Program-made: the position numbers and the translations under genes
Origin: Nitrospira sp.
GTDB taxonomy: Bacteria > Nitrospirota > Nitrospiria > Nitrospirales > Nitrospiraceae
Direction of reading: 5' to 3'
Assembly (NCBI GenBank): GCA_036984305.1
Contig: BQWY01000001.1
Location: forward strand, 3,245,501-3,309,500
Length of the DNA: 64,000 nucleotides
Notes under the pieces: generated by a model
What the model saw: only the letters and a program-made list of their open reading frames with translations
Database searches by the model: none
Told to the model about the DNA's origin: nothing
In this document: positions 46,740 to 56,051 of the stretch, in pieces
Numbering within the stretch: the stretch's first letter is position 1
Layout: each line of letters opens with the position of its first letter

Positions 46740-49700
46740 CTAGCTTCGTGTGGGTTCCGGAACCGATGGTTCAACCAACCACGCATAGAGCGTCGGCAGC
46801 ACCACCAGCGTCAGCACGGTGGAGGTGAAGAGTCCGCCGATGACCACTGTGGCCAGCGGACGTTGTACTTCCGCACCGATGCCGGTCGCCAGCGCCAGCG
46901 GCAACAAGCCGAGAAGAGTCGTCATCATGGTCATGATAACGGGACGAAGTCGCAACACGCATCCGTTCACGATCGCCTCACCCGGCGGCTGTCCCTCCCT
47001 CCGCAGCTGATTGATATAGGAGACGAGCACGATCCCATTGCCCACGGCGATTCCGAACAGCAAGATAAAGCCCACGGAGGCCGGCACGCTCAGATATTGC
47101 TGGCTCAACCAGAGCGCCACCACCCCGCCGATCAACGCGAAAGGGAGATTCAAGAAAATGAGCGTCGCGTACCGTACCGAATGGAAGGCCCAGAACAAGA
47201 GAAAGAAAATCAACGCCAACGTAATCGGCACGACGATCATGAGCCGTGCATTCGCCCGCTCCATACTTTCAAAGGCCCCTCCCCAGGTGATCCAATAGCC
47301 TTCCGGGAGCGGCAGGCGCTCGCGGAGCAACCGCCGTCCCTCGTCAACCACGCCTCCGATGTCCCGTCCGACCACATTGAACCCGACATAGATCCGTCGC
47401 TTCACCTGTTCCCGGCTGATGCGCGCGGGCCCCTCACGCATCTCGATCGTCGCCAGCGCGCTCATTGGAATGGGCGCACCAGATGCCGCGCGCACACGGA
47501 TTTCCCCGATTGCGGCCACGCTGTTTCGATATTGTTCCGGAAACCGGAGAGCAAGTTCGAATCGCCGCTCGTTTTCATAGACATGCGTCACCGCCCGACC
47601 ACCGATTGCGGTGGTGACCAACTCTTGCACGTCCGACACGTTGATTCCGAAACGTGCGATTTTCTGACGGTCGATATCGACGGTGAGATAGGGTTGTCCG
47701 GCAATGGGTTCGACCTTGACGTCCTTGACGCCTGCAATGGAGGTCATGAGCGTAGCGATCTGCTCGGCCACCTCGACAAGCACATCGAGATCGTCCCCAA
47801 AGAGCTTGATGGCGCACTCAGTCCGAATCCCGGAGATGAGTTCGTCCACCCGTTCTTGAATGGGCTGGCTCATCAGCACGGAGATACCGGGGATCATCGC
47901 GAGCTTGTTCCGGATGGCCTCGGTCAGCCCGGCTTGTGTACGGGCGGTCGTCCACGTCTGGCGATCACGCAGCGACACGATCGGATCGCTCTCATTCGGC
48001 TCCTCCGGACCGAAGGCGATGTCGGGTCGCCCGATTTTACTGACGGCATGCATCACTTCCGGAAACTCCATCATGGCCTTGTGCGTTTCCTTTTCGATCT
48101 CGATCGACTCAGCCAACGACACGCTGGGCAACCTGACGATTTGGGGCGTTAGCGCGCCCTCCTCCAGGATCGGGATAAACTCGCGTCCGATCCAAGGGGT
48201 CAGCGCCAGACTGACCGCTAAGAGGGTCATCGCTCCCCAGAGGATCACCGTCCGATGCCGCAGGGCCCAGCCCAGGATCGGACGATATCGCGCTTTCATC
48301 CAGTGAGTGAGCACCGTGTCATCGTATTGAGTGCCCCGCAACAAGAGGGAGGCCAGCACCGGCGACACCGTCAGGGTCACCACGATCGACGCGAGCATGG
48401 CCACCACCATCGTCGTCGCCAGCGGTGCGAACATTTTGCCTTCCAAACCCTGCAAGGTCAGCAGGGGCACGAAGACGACGCTGACGATCAGCACGCCGAA
48501 CAAGACCGGGCGGCCGACCTCTCGCGTGGCTTGCAGGATGACGTCACGCCTCGGTCGAGTTCGATTGCCGGAGAGGTGGCGGGCGATGTTTTCCACGATC
48601 ACCAGCGAGCCGTCCGCGATTTGGCCAATGGCAATCGCCAGCCCTCCCAGCGTCATGAGATTCGCCGTCAAGCCGATCTGCTTCATGACGACAAAGGTCA
48701 GCAAGGGAGTGATCAACAGAGATACCGTCACGACGATGGCGCTCCGCAATTGCCCAAAAAAAAGAAAGAGCACCAGGGTGACCAGCAGGGCGCCCATGAC
48801 CAATGCGTTTCGTACCGTCGAGACCGCCGCCCGCACCAATTCGATGCGATCGTAGTACGGCACGATGCGAAGGCCGCTCGGCAGCAATCGGTTGTGCGTG
48901 ATCTGCTCGACCTTGGTTTTGACCGACTCCACCACCTCCCGTGCATTTCCCCCTCGTAGCATGAGCACGGTCCCCGCCACGATCTCGCGCTCGCCGTCGA
49001 GAATCGCGGCGCCATGTCTCACTGCATGGCCGATACGCACTTCCGCCAGATCGCGCACGAGGATCGGAACTCCTTTTTCTTCCTTGACGACAATGCTCTC
49101 GATATCCAACAGGGTTTTGATCAACCCCACGCCCCGCACGATTGCACGGTCCGCATCCCGTTCGAAGACATTGCCGCCGGCATTGGAGTTGTTGTGTGCG
49201 ACGGCCTCGGAGACGTCCCACAGCGTCAGATCGTACTTCCGCAGTTTGGCCGGATCCACCAGCACCTGATACTGCTTGGTGAATCCACCGATGCCGTTCA
49301 CATCGATCACGCCAGGCAGGCTCTTCAGCAAGGGTCGAAGCACCCAATCCTGCAGGGTCCGCTGCTCCGTCAAGTGCCCCTCAGTCGGGCCGCCCGGGCC
49401 GTCCAAATAGTATTGGTACACTTCTCCAAGCCCCGTGGTGACCGGCGCCATCACCGGATCGATGTCCGGCGGCAACTGATCCTTGACCGCGGTCATCCGC
49501 TCCAAGACCAGCTGGCGGGCAAAATAGATGTCCACTTCATCGTGAAAGACCACGATCACTTGCGAGAGCGCAAATTTCGACAAGGACCGGATCTCGGCAA
49601 GGCCGGGCAGTCCGGTCATCTGGAGTTCGATGGGATACGTGATAAATCGCTCCACTTCGACGGGAGAGAGACCGGGCGCCTCCGTGAGGACCTGAACCTG

Positions 49701-49835
49701 AATGTTCGTGACATCAGGATAGGCGTCGATCGGCACCGTCCGGACCGACCAGATCCCGAGCAGGATCCCGAGACCGGCGAGACCCAGCACCAGGATGCGC
49801 TGCTTCAGCGAGAACTCCAGCAGTGCAGAGATCAT
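46740..49835 (-). CDS. HME-RND heavy-metal efflux pump, CzcA/CusA family
   Basis: A 1031-residue inner-membrane pump with the RND layout: helix 1 at RILVLGLAGLGILLGIWSV, porter domain, central helices, second porter domain and C-terminal helices. In the proton-relay helix the segment IAIGQIADGSLVIVEN keeps one Asp and one Glu but lacks the extra Asp of CzcA (DFGIIIDG), resembling CusA. Other motifs are VERFITYPIELQMTGLPG and SQPIQERVDELISGIRT. It exports divalent or monovalent metal; the ion is undecided. It overlaps the adaptor gene by four bases. Confidence 0.92.
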   Translation of the reverse strand: MISALLEFSLKQRILVLGLAGLGILLGIWSVRTVPIDAYPDVTNIQVQVLTEAPGLSPVEVERFITYPIELQMTGLPGLAEIRSLSKFALSQVIVVFHDEVDIYFARQLVLERMTAVKDQLPPDIDPVMAPVTTGLGEVYQYYLDGPGGPTEGHLTEQRTLQDWVLRPLLKSLPGVIDVNGIGGFTKQYQVLVDPAKLRKYDLTLWDVSEAVAHNNSNAGGNVFERDADRAIVRGVGLIKTLLDIESIVVKEEKGVPILVRDLAEVRIGHAVRHGAAILDGEREIVAGTVLMLRGGNAREVVESVKTKVEQITHNRLLPSGLRIVPYYDRIELVRAAVSTVRNALVMGALLVTLVLFLFFGQLRSAIVVTVSLLITPLLTFVVMKQIGLTANLMTLGGLAIAIGQIADGSLVIVENIARHLSGNRTRPRRDVILQATREVGRPVLFGVLIVSVVFVPLLTLQGLEGKMFAPLATTMVVAMLASIVVTLTVSPVLASLLLRGTQYDDTVLTHWMKARYRPILGWALRHRTVILWGAMTLLAVSLALTPWIGREFIPILEEGALTPQIVRLPSVSLAESIEIEKETHKAMMEFPEVMHAVSKIGRPDIAFGPEEPNESDPIVSLRDRQTWTTARTQAGLTEAIRNKLAMIPGISVLMSQPIQERVDELISGIRTECAIKLFGDDLDVLVEVAEQIATLMTSIAGVKDVKVEPIAGQPYLTVDIDRQKIARFGINVSDVQELVTTAIGGRAVTHVYENERRFELALRFPEQYRNSVAAIGEIRVRAASGAPIPMSALATIEMREGPARISREQVKRRIYVGFNVVGRDIGGVVDEGRRLLRERLPLPEGYWITWGGAFESMERANARLMIVVPITLALIFFLLFWAFHSVRYATLIFLNLPFALIGGVVALWLSQQYLSVPASVGFILLFGIAVGNGIVLVSYINQLRREGQPPGEAIVNGCVLRLRPVIMTMMTTLLGLLPLALATGIGAEVQRPLATVVIGGLFTSTVLTLVVLPTLYAWLVEPSVPEPTRS

Positions 49836-51070
49836 GGAGTGGGTTCGACCTTGTCGATCTCCATCTCGGATTTCAGCAAGAATGCACCCCTCGTGACCAC
49901 GAGGTCGCCCTCCTCAAGGCCTTTGACGATCGTGACCATGTCGCCGCGTTCGTCGCCTACCGTAATTCGGCGCGGCTCAAACGAACGATCGTCCTTTTTC
50001 ACAAATACCATCGGCACCATACTCCCATCCTGCACGGCGACACGGGGAATCGTCAGGGCATCTTGCTTCGACCCCGCATAAAGGCGTACGAGAGCAAACA
50101 TCTCGGGTTTAAGCAGCCGGTCAGGATTCCTGACGGTCACGCGCACCTTCATGGTCCGTGTCGAGGGGTCGAGCACGTCGCTGACGTAGGTAATTGTTCC
50201 CGGAAAACTACCGTGTGGATAGGCAGCCGCCACCACCTCGACGCTTTGATCCTGACGCACGAATCGCACGTCCTTCTCCGGCACGTTGGCGACGACCCAG
50301 ACATTGGATAGGTCGGCCACCGTAAACAAGCGCTGCCCCTTCTCCACGATCTCGCCACGCGTAAGGTTGCGCATAATCACACGGCCGTCGAAGGGCGCCC
50401 GGATCGAGACCTCGGGCCGGATCGTTTGCTCCCGCGCGAGGCGCGTAATTTCGGAGGAGGGCACCCCGAGCAGTTCCAGGCGGTTCCTCGCCTCACGTGA
50501 TTCCGCCCTCGCGGTCTTCATGACAGCCTCGCGCCGTTGCACATCCGCGAGGCTCACCGCCTTGGCTTCGTAGAGGTCCACCGCACGCGCATAAAAAAGG
50601 TCGGCCTCGTACTCACGGGCGATTGCTTTGAGATACGCCGATTCAGCCATGCCCAGTTCGGCGCTGTGCAACATCGCGAGGAGGGCCTCCTTCTTGACAT
50701 CCTGCCCGACATCCACCGCCACACGCGTCACACGCCCGGGGATCAGCGGCGTGACCTCAGCGAGTTCGTTCTCATTGGCCTGAACCGCCGCGGGAAACTC
50801 GCGATAGACGGGGAAGGGCCCGCGCGTGACGGGAGCAACCTCAATACGCGCCCGCTGCACTTCCTCGTCACTAAGTTGGATAAGGCCTGAATTCTCCTGA
50901 GAGGAGTGTCCGGGTGAAGATACAGGCGGATCGCCGGGTCGATCACAGGCGGCCCACACAAGCACAACGAGTCCAAAGACCAACAGGGGTTGAGATCGGG
51001 GCACCTGACATCGGACGGCCGATAGGATCGACCTCTCGTGTGCCGTTTGGCTACGTGAATTACTTTTCAT
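49832..51070 (-). CDS. RND periplasmic adaptor lipoprotein (CusB/CzcB type)
   Basis: A 412-residue membrane-fusion protein. The signal LLVFGLVVLVWAACDRPG suggests a lipoprotein with Cys as the first mature residue. The adaptor pattern follows: a barrel-sandwich lip (VTPLIPGRVTRVAVDVGQDVKK), a coiled hairpin (LDLYEAKAVSL-like DLYEAKAVSLADVQRREAV) and a beta-barrel (VIMRNLTRGEIVEKGQRLF). It bridges the RND pump to an outer-membrane channel, but no CzcC/TolC-like gene is next to it. It lacks the Met-rich N-terminus of CusB. Confidence 0.9.
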   Translation of the reverse strand: MKSNSRSQTAHERSILSAVRCQVPRSQPLLVFGLVVLVWAACDRPGDPPVSSPGHSSQENSGLIQLSDEEVQRARIEVAPVTRGPFPVYREFPAAVQANENELAEVTPLIPGRVTRVAVDVGQDVKKEALLAMLHSAELGMAESAYLKAIAREYEADLFYARAVDLYEAKAVSLADVQRREAVMKTARAESREARNRLELLGVPSSEITRLAREQTIRPEVSIRAPFDGRVIMRNLTRGEIVEKGQRLFTVADLSNVWVVANVPEKDVRFVRQDQSVEVVAAAYPHGSFPGTITYVSDVLDPSTRTMKVRVTVRNPDRLLKPEMFALVRLYAGSKQDALTIPRVAVQDGSMVPMVFVKKDDRSFEPRRITVGDERGDMVTIVKGLEEGDLVVTRGAFLLKSEMEIDKVEPTP

Positions 51071-51464
51071 ATTGTCATGCGATTGTGTGCTTCACCGACC
51101 CGGGCGAGATTATAGCCAGCATGTCGCGTGCCGCGCCAATGCTTCAATTTTTTGGACTGAGCACGCGTCGAGAGGACTTTTGCGACGGCAAGATAAAAAC
51201 CGACCGGGGTGAAACGCCACAGTCCAAGATACGCCGTGCGGGTGGAGCCCGGAAAGGAAGGTCGATGAGGAGTATGCCGGTTCGGTCAATGCGCGATGAG
51301 ACGTTACAGAAGGGCTGTACCCTCTCGACGATTTTGAAGATCACGCCTGAGACCGGCGCCCACGTCTCAAGGAGTTGCACGTCCGGCCGCACACAATAAG
51401 CTTCTGGATTTGCTCCGGCTGGATTTTGCGCTTCTGCGCCGGAATTCACGAATGCAATTCCGGC
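51071..51464. other. 394-base region upstream of the RND operon
   Basis: It holds the promoter region of the adaptor gene and a terminal hairpin of the flavoprotein gene (51438-51464). A 44-codon plus-strand frame at 51265-51399 with AAGGAAGG just upstream and a minus-strand frame at 51144-51449 have no recognisable domain and are not called. Confidence 0.45.
51438..51464 (-). terminator. hairpin directly after the flavoprotein gene
   Basis: GCCGGAATT (51438-51446) and AATTCCGGC (51456-51464) pair perfectly with a nine-base loop. The hairpin starts on the base next to the stop codon of the minus-strand gene ending at 51465. No T tract follows on that strand. Confidence 0.6.
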
Positions 51465-52694
51465 CTAATCACTGGCTTTCGACATCGGCGGAAGGCGGAC
51501 GTGCTCGGGTCTGATTCCAAGCCCGATGAGCCGGCTGGGGACGCGCCGCAAGCATGGAAACATCGCCAGCAGTCGCACTGCCAGCGGTACAGGGGTGGAC
51601 TTGTCGTCATGCAAGGCGGGTTGAATCAGCCGACGTTGGATGGCCAACTGAAGCCATTGCGTCATCCGTGTCGGCCAGTCGCGGCGTCGTTGGACGCGCG
51701 CAAGATCGGCACTCGTCAGCCTGTGTTCGAGAAGCGGCGCCGCCAGCGCATTCGCCGCCGCCACCGCATCCTGGATCGCGAGATTGATGCCGACGCCGCC
51801 GACGGGCGACATCGCATGGGCCGCATCGCCGATACAGAGCAGCCCCGGGCAAAACCATTCCCGCAGACGATCGACCTGCACGGTCAGCAGTTTGATCGGA
51901 TTCCAGCTCTCGATTTCGGACGCGCGCTCGGCGGTAAAGGGTGCCAGTGAGGCCACGTCCTTGCGAAATGCCTCCAATCCGCGTCCGTGCACCTGATCGA
52001 GCGTACCCTTGGTAATGACATACCCGCACTGCCAGTAGTCTCCGCGATTCAACATGATAAAAATCCGTCCTCGCTCGAAGCGGCCGATCGGGTCGGTTGG
52101 ATCCGAGGACCGTCTGGTGAGTCGAAACCAGAGCACATCCATCGGCGCGCCGAATTCCCGGACCACGAGACCGGCCTGATCGCGCAGGGTCGAATGCCGG
52201 CCGTCGGCTCCCACCACCAGATCGGCGCGTATCTCAACAGTGTCCTTGGGGGTCGTGGCGATCAGACCGGCTATCCGTTCGCCTTCCCGTATCAAGCTTG
52301 CCGCCTCGGTCTCCATCATGAGATGAAACGCCGGATAGCGCGCGGCCTCACGCGCAAGAAAATTCAAGAAATCCCATTGCGGAATGAAGGCCACGAATTT
52401 GCAGACGGTCGGCAGGGTGCTGAAATCCGCGGTCGTGACCGACACGTCGCCGAAGTGTCCTTTGATGCGCGAGACCCGTTGGTGGGGAAGCGACAAAAAC
52501 CGCTCCAGCAGATTCAGTTCGTGCAACACCTCGAGGGTAGACGGATGGATGGTGTCGCCTCGGAAGTCGCGAAGAAAGTCAGCATGCTTTTCGATAACGA
52601 GCACGTTGACGCCGGCGCGGACCAGCAAGAGCCCCAGCATCATCCCGGCCGGGCCGCCACCAACGATACAGCAGTCAACGTCGAGACGGGTCAT
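51465..52694 (-). CDS. FAD-dependent monooxygenase (UbiH/PHBH-like fold)
   Basis: A 409-residue flavoprotein of group A aromatic hydroxylases. The FAD ADP-binding motif is CCIVGGGPAGMMLGLLL near residues 8-24. The shared FAD/NAD(P)H DG motif is LVVGADGRHSTLRDQAG, and the second FAD motif is CIGDAAHAMSPVGGVGINLAI. Family members hydroxylate aromatic or quinone-precursor substrates with NAD(P)H and oxygen. No partner dioxygenase or ubiquinone gene is beside it, so the substrate is open. ATG 52694 is the only sensible start (MTRLDVDC). Confidence 0.9.
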   Translation of the reverse strand: MTRLDVDCCIVGGGPAGMMLGLLLVRAGVNVLVIEKHADFLRDFRGDTIHPSTLEVLHELNLLERFLSLPHQRVSRIKGHFGDVSVTTADFSTLPTVCKFVAFIPQWDFLNFLAREAARYPAFHLMMETEAASLIREGERIAGLIATTPKDTVEIRADLVVGADGRHSTLRDQAGLVVREFGAPMDVLWFRLTRRSSDPTDPIGRFERGRIFIMLNRGDYWQCGYVITKGTLDQVHGRGLEAFRKDVASLAPFTAERASEIESWNPIKLLTVQVDRLREWFCPGLLCIGDAAHAMSPVGGVGINLAIQDAVAAANALAAPLLEHRLTSADLARVQRRRDWPTRMTQWLQLAIQRRLIQPALHDDKSTPVPLAVRLLAMFPCLRRVPSRLIGLGIRPEHVRLPPMSKASD

Positions 52695-52798
52695 GGAGAT
52701 CCCCGTGCCGGTCCGGCCAGACCGCGGACCGGCTGACCATGGCGCCGTGTGGGCTCCGATCTCACTCCCTTGCTCCCGACATCGGAGGCGGTCTCAGT

Positions 52799-53281
52799 TT
52801 AGCCTGCGGATTGTGCGGATTGCTGCAGCCACTTTTCCAATTGGTCCAGAAACCCGTACTGCCCACGCTGAAGCTTCGTGCGCGCGGTTGCCAGATCGAA
52901 CCAGGCACCGCGATCCACTTCGGGAAATTCTTGGATTCTCCCTGATCTCGGCGGCCACTCCATGGAGAACGTATTGCTCGTGACCGTCGCCGCATCGATG
53001 TCGCCCTCGACCGCCCAGGCGGAAACGACTTTTCCGCTCGCTTGCCTCAACGGCGACAAGGGGGTAAACGTTCCGTCAATAGGAGCACCGGTTTCCTCGG
53101 CGAACTCCCGGCGCGCTGCTGCCAAGTGATCCTCGCCCAGTTCGTAGAGACCTTTTGGGATGGACCAGGCACCATCATCTTTCTTGTCCCAAAACGGTCC
53201 GCCGGGGTGGACCAAAAACACGTCCACCCCGTGATCGCGTTTGCGATAGAGCAGAATTCCCGCGCTCCGTTTCTTCGCCAT
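52799..53281 (-). CDS. NUDIX hydrolase
   Basis: A 160-residue enzyme with a complete Nudix box: GLYELGEDHLAAARREFAEETGA fits GX5EX7REUXEEXGU, with the Glu residues holding the metal. Before it VFLVHPGGPFWDKKDDGAWSIPKG resembles the DR1025/Ap4A-hydrolase-like group active on diadenosine polyphosphates or oxidised nucleotides. ATG 53281 (MAKKRSAGILLY) starts directly before the first strand; the frame extends to 53317. Substrate choice cannot be made from sequence. Confidence 0.9.
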   Translation of the reverse strand: MAKKRSAGILLYRKRDHGVDVFLVHPGGPFWDKKDDGAWSIPKGLYELGEDHLAAARREFAEETGAPIDGTFTPLSPLRQASGKVVSAWAVEGDIDAATVTSNTFSMEWPPRSGRIQEFPEVDRGAWFDLATARTKLQRGQYGFLDQLEKWLQQSAQSAG

Positions 53282-53320
53282 TGTCTCCCTGGGATAGGCA
53301 GTTCCACCAGATTGCAACCG

Positions 53321-54043
53321 CTATTCACGGCGTTGTTGCCGCTTGCACACGATCAGCACCCGTCCATCGGATGGACGGAGGTTTCCACCATAGCCGCGAC
53401 GGATACGGACTCGTAATCCGGCCTCTCGTAACCAGCCAGCCACCTCGCCTGCCTCATACACACGCTGTCGATGGGCTTCCCGCCCTTGCCGCCAGCGGCC
53501 AGCCACGCGCCGAAACGACGTGATCGTACGAATCAGTCGCCCGAACGATCGGCTGATCGCCGTATCCGCAATCACCGACCAGTCCCGTCCCCGGCGGTAG
53601 GTCGTCCGCCGCGCGGTGGCACCGGCGCCGGGGACCACCCGCAAGTCGATGAGACGACGGCAATCGGAGGGACCGTCGAGGTAATTGATCACTTCACCAA
53701 TGGCTGCAACAGCGCGGCAGGACGGAAATCCGCAGCGTGCGAGCGAGACGATTCGAAATCGTGCCAGCGGTGTCCGGCGTCGCGCGATTCGAATCATCGC
53801 CGCCGAGCTGTCGATTCCCAACACCTCATAGCCGGCTCGAGAAAAGACCTTTGATGAGCGCCCTGTGCCGCACCCCAAATCGAGAATCAGTCCACAGAGG
53901 ATTCCAGCCCGGCACAGCAGCAGGACAATTTCGTGCGCGGCCTGCTCCGCGAGCCGGGAAAACCCCCGGTCGTGAATGTAGGCAAGGTCGGCGTGATAGT
54001 TCGGCATGGTGAGCACGGTACGGTTCGGCCGCGTGGCAGTCAA
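53321..54043 (-). CDS. class I methyltransferase, probably damaged in the core
   Basis: A 240-residue open frame. The SAM site is intact (LILDLGCGTGRSSKVFSRAGYEVLGIDSS), and the C-terminal part ITSFRRVAGRWRQ and HRQRVYEAGEVAGWLREAG looks like the end of a small-molecule methyltransferase. Between INYLDGPSDCRRLI and TYRRGRDWSVI about 20 residues of the usual strand with a R-x-L-x-P-G-G motif are missing or replaced by Arg/Ala-rich sequence. The frame stays open, so this is either a divergent form or an in-frame deletion. Start could be the internal ATG of MPNYHADLAYIH at 54007. Confidence 0.65.
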   Translation of the reverse strand: MTATRPNRTVLTMPNYHADLAYIHDRGFSRLAEQAAHEIVLLLCRAGILCGLILDLGCGTGRSSKVFSRAGYEVLGIDSSAAMIRIARRRTPLARFRIVSLARCGFPSCRAVAAIGEVINYLDGPSDCRRLIDLRVVPGAGATARRTTYRRGRDWSVIADTAISRSFGRLIRTITSFRRVAGRWRQGREAHRQRVYEAGEVAGWLREAGLRVRIRRGYGGNLRPSDGRVLIVCKRQQRRE

Positions 54044-54252
54044 GGAGGATCGACGGAGACCACTCCATGAGTCGCCGTCGCCGATGAATTGGCATCGATC
54101 GCCTTCTGCCGGCCTGCCTCATATCGGCGACGATGTGTCCGTCCGCCACCAACCACTGATGGTCCAGTAGGAGGCCGATCTACGCGATCGGCTTGATCTG
54201 CATCGCACGAACAGGCTAGGCTTCGGCCTGGAAATCCCGCTCCATCAGAACC

Positions 54253-55959
54253 ATGGAGGAGGCAGGAGTGCTGCCCATGACCTATCCCACACAGAGTGCC
54301 GTCCTGTTTCTCTGTGGACTCATGACGGTCTGGTTGTCGTCGACCTGCACGATCGCGCTGGCCGATGAGGGGTCCCATTTGTCGCACTCGGGTGACAGTT
54401 CAGCGAACGGTACCCCGCTATTCGATAACCTGGGTTCGCTGCATCTCGCCATTTCGACCTCGTCTCCCCATGCACAACGATATTTTGACCAGGGATTGCG
54501 TCTGGTCTTCGCGTTCAACCATGAGGAAGCGATCAACTCGTTTCAAGAAGCGACCAGACTCGATCCCCAAGCCCCCATGCCATACTGGGGCATCGCGCTT
54601 GCGTTGGGGCCGAACATCAATATGCCGATGGCCCGAGCCGCTGAGATACGGGCCTACGAAGCCATTCACCAGGCTCGCGCCAGGGCCGGTATCGGGACCG
54701 CGCACGAACAGGCCTACATCGAAGCGCTGGCGGTACGGTATTCCGTTGCCGAGAACGTCGAACGTCGGGCACTCGATGCCGCGTATGCCGCGGCCATGAA
54801 GCACGTTTGGGCGCAGTACCCAATGGACGCCACCGCAGGGACGCTGTACGCCGAAGCGCTGATGGACCTGCAGCCCTGGGACTATTGGACGCCGGAAGGC
54901 GCGCCGAAAGGACGCGCCGAGGAGATCGTGTCGACACTCGAGCGAGTACTCAGCCTCGAGCCGGATCATCCCGGTGCGTGCCACTACTATATTCATGCCG
55001 TCGAGGCGTCGGCGGACCCCGGGCGCGCGCTGCCCTGCGCGAAGCGGCTCGCCGGCCTGATGCCGGGGGCGGGGCACTTGGTGCACATGCCTGGTCATAT
55101 TTATCTTCGTCTGGGGATGTATCAGGAGGCGGTCGAACAGAACAAACGCGCGTCCGCTGTCGATCGGGAGTACCTGGCGAACCGAAAGCTGTCCGGCATC
55201 TATCCCCACGGATATTACCCGCACAACGTCCACTTTCTTTGGTCGGCATTGATGATGGAGGGACGCAGCAAGGAGGCGGTGAAGGCGGCTCGGGAGTTAG
55301 CCGACCTGGTCCCCATGCAGGCGGCCGCGAATGAGCCGGCCTTGGAGGAATTCACACCATCCCTCGCCTTCACCTTTGTCCGATTTGGACGTTGGGAAGA
55401 GATCCTCGAGCTTCCCAAACCGCCCGATGAATTGGAACATACGACGGTCATCTGGCGGTACGCGAGGGGAATCGCCTTGGCCGCACTGAAACGATTCGAG
55501 GACGCCCGACACGAACATCACGTATTGGTGGAATGGGCCAAAACGCTTCCGCCAGACCGCATGGTTGGCATCACGCCGGTCACTGACCTGGCCAACATCG
55601 CAGAGCGCGTGCTGGCAGGGGAAATCGCGGCGCGCGAGGGACGCTATGAGAACGCAATCCCGGTCCTTCGAGAAGCGGCGGCACTGGAAGATCGCCTTCG
55701 GTACTACGAGCCGCCGCTCTGGCATATTCCGGTGCGCCATGTGTTGGGTGCCGTGCTGCTCGAGGCGCAACAACCTGCAGAGGCGGAGCAGGCATATCGG
55801 ACCGATCTCCGGCACCATCCCCATAACGGCTGGGCCTTATTGGGGCTACGACAAAGTCTCCAGGCACAGGGTAAAGCCGAGGAGGCAAAGGCGGTCGACA
55901 AAGAGTTTCAAGCGGCGTGGATACGGGCGGATGTGACGCTCACGGCGTCGCGGTTCTAG
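54253..55959 (+). CDS. exported TPR-repeat protein with conserved histidine motifs
   Basis: A 568-residue protein. A signal-like segment (LFLCGLMTVWLSSTCTIALA) precedes about eight TPR-like helical pairs (for example FNHEEAINSFQEATRLDPQAPM and RYENAIPVLREAAALEDRL). Unusual for TPRs, the centre carries histidine-dense motifs: CHYYIHAVEAS, HLVHMPGHIYLRLG and YPHGYYPHNVHFLW. These look like metal or cofactor ligands. Start: ATG 54286 (MTYPTQSAV) is as likely as 54253. The family occurs widely, but I know no proven function. Confidence 0.8.
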   Translation: MEEAGVLPMTYPTQSAVLFLCGLMTVWLSSTCTIALADEGSHLSHSGDSSANGTPLFDNLGSLHLAISTSSPHAQRYFDQGLRLVFAFNHEEAINSFQEATRLDPQAPMPYWGIALALGPNINMPMARAAEIRAYEAIHQARARAGIGTAHEQAYIEALAVRYSVAENVERRALDAAYAAAMKHVWAQYPMDATAGTLYAEALMDLQPWDYWTPEGAPKGRAEEIVSTLERVLSLEPDHPGACHYYIHAVEASADPGRALPCAKRLAGLMPGAGHLVHMPGHIYLRLGMYQEAVEQNKRASAVDREYLANRKLSGIYPHGYYPHNVHFLWSALMMEGRSKEAVKAARELADLVPMQAAANEPALEEFTPSLAFTFVRFGRWEEILELPKPPDELEHTTVIWRYARGIALAALKRFEDARHEHHVLVEWAKTLPPDRMVGITPVTDLANIAERVLAGEIAAREGRYENAIPVLREAAALEDRLRYYEPPLWHIPVRHVLGAVLLEAQQPAEAEQAYRTDLRHHPHNGWALLGLRQSLQAQGKAEEAKAVDKEFQAAWIRADVTLTASRF

Positions 55960-56051
55960 CAAGGCTAGAAGGCCGTCATGGATGAAACAGACGGTGCATC
56001 CCTCGGTTCAACGCTCTCGCCGTTTTGCGTACAACGTAGAGTGACACGCTC

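Noticed and set aside
46614-48152. 512-codon plus-strand open frame opposite the RND pump gene
   Set aside because: Translation is rich in Arg, His and Gln without domains; the opposite strand encodes an unmistakable RND pump.
51144-51449. 101-codon minus-strand frame and 44-codon plus-strand frame upstream of the RND operon
   Set aside because: Neither has a recognisable domain; they overlap each other on opposite strands in a likely promoter region.
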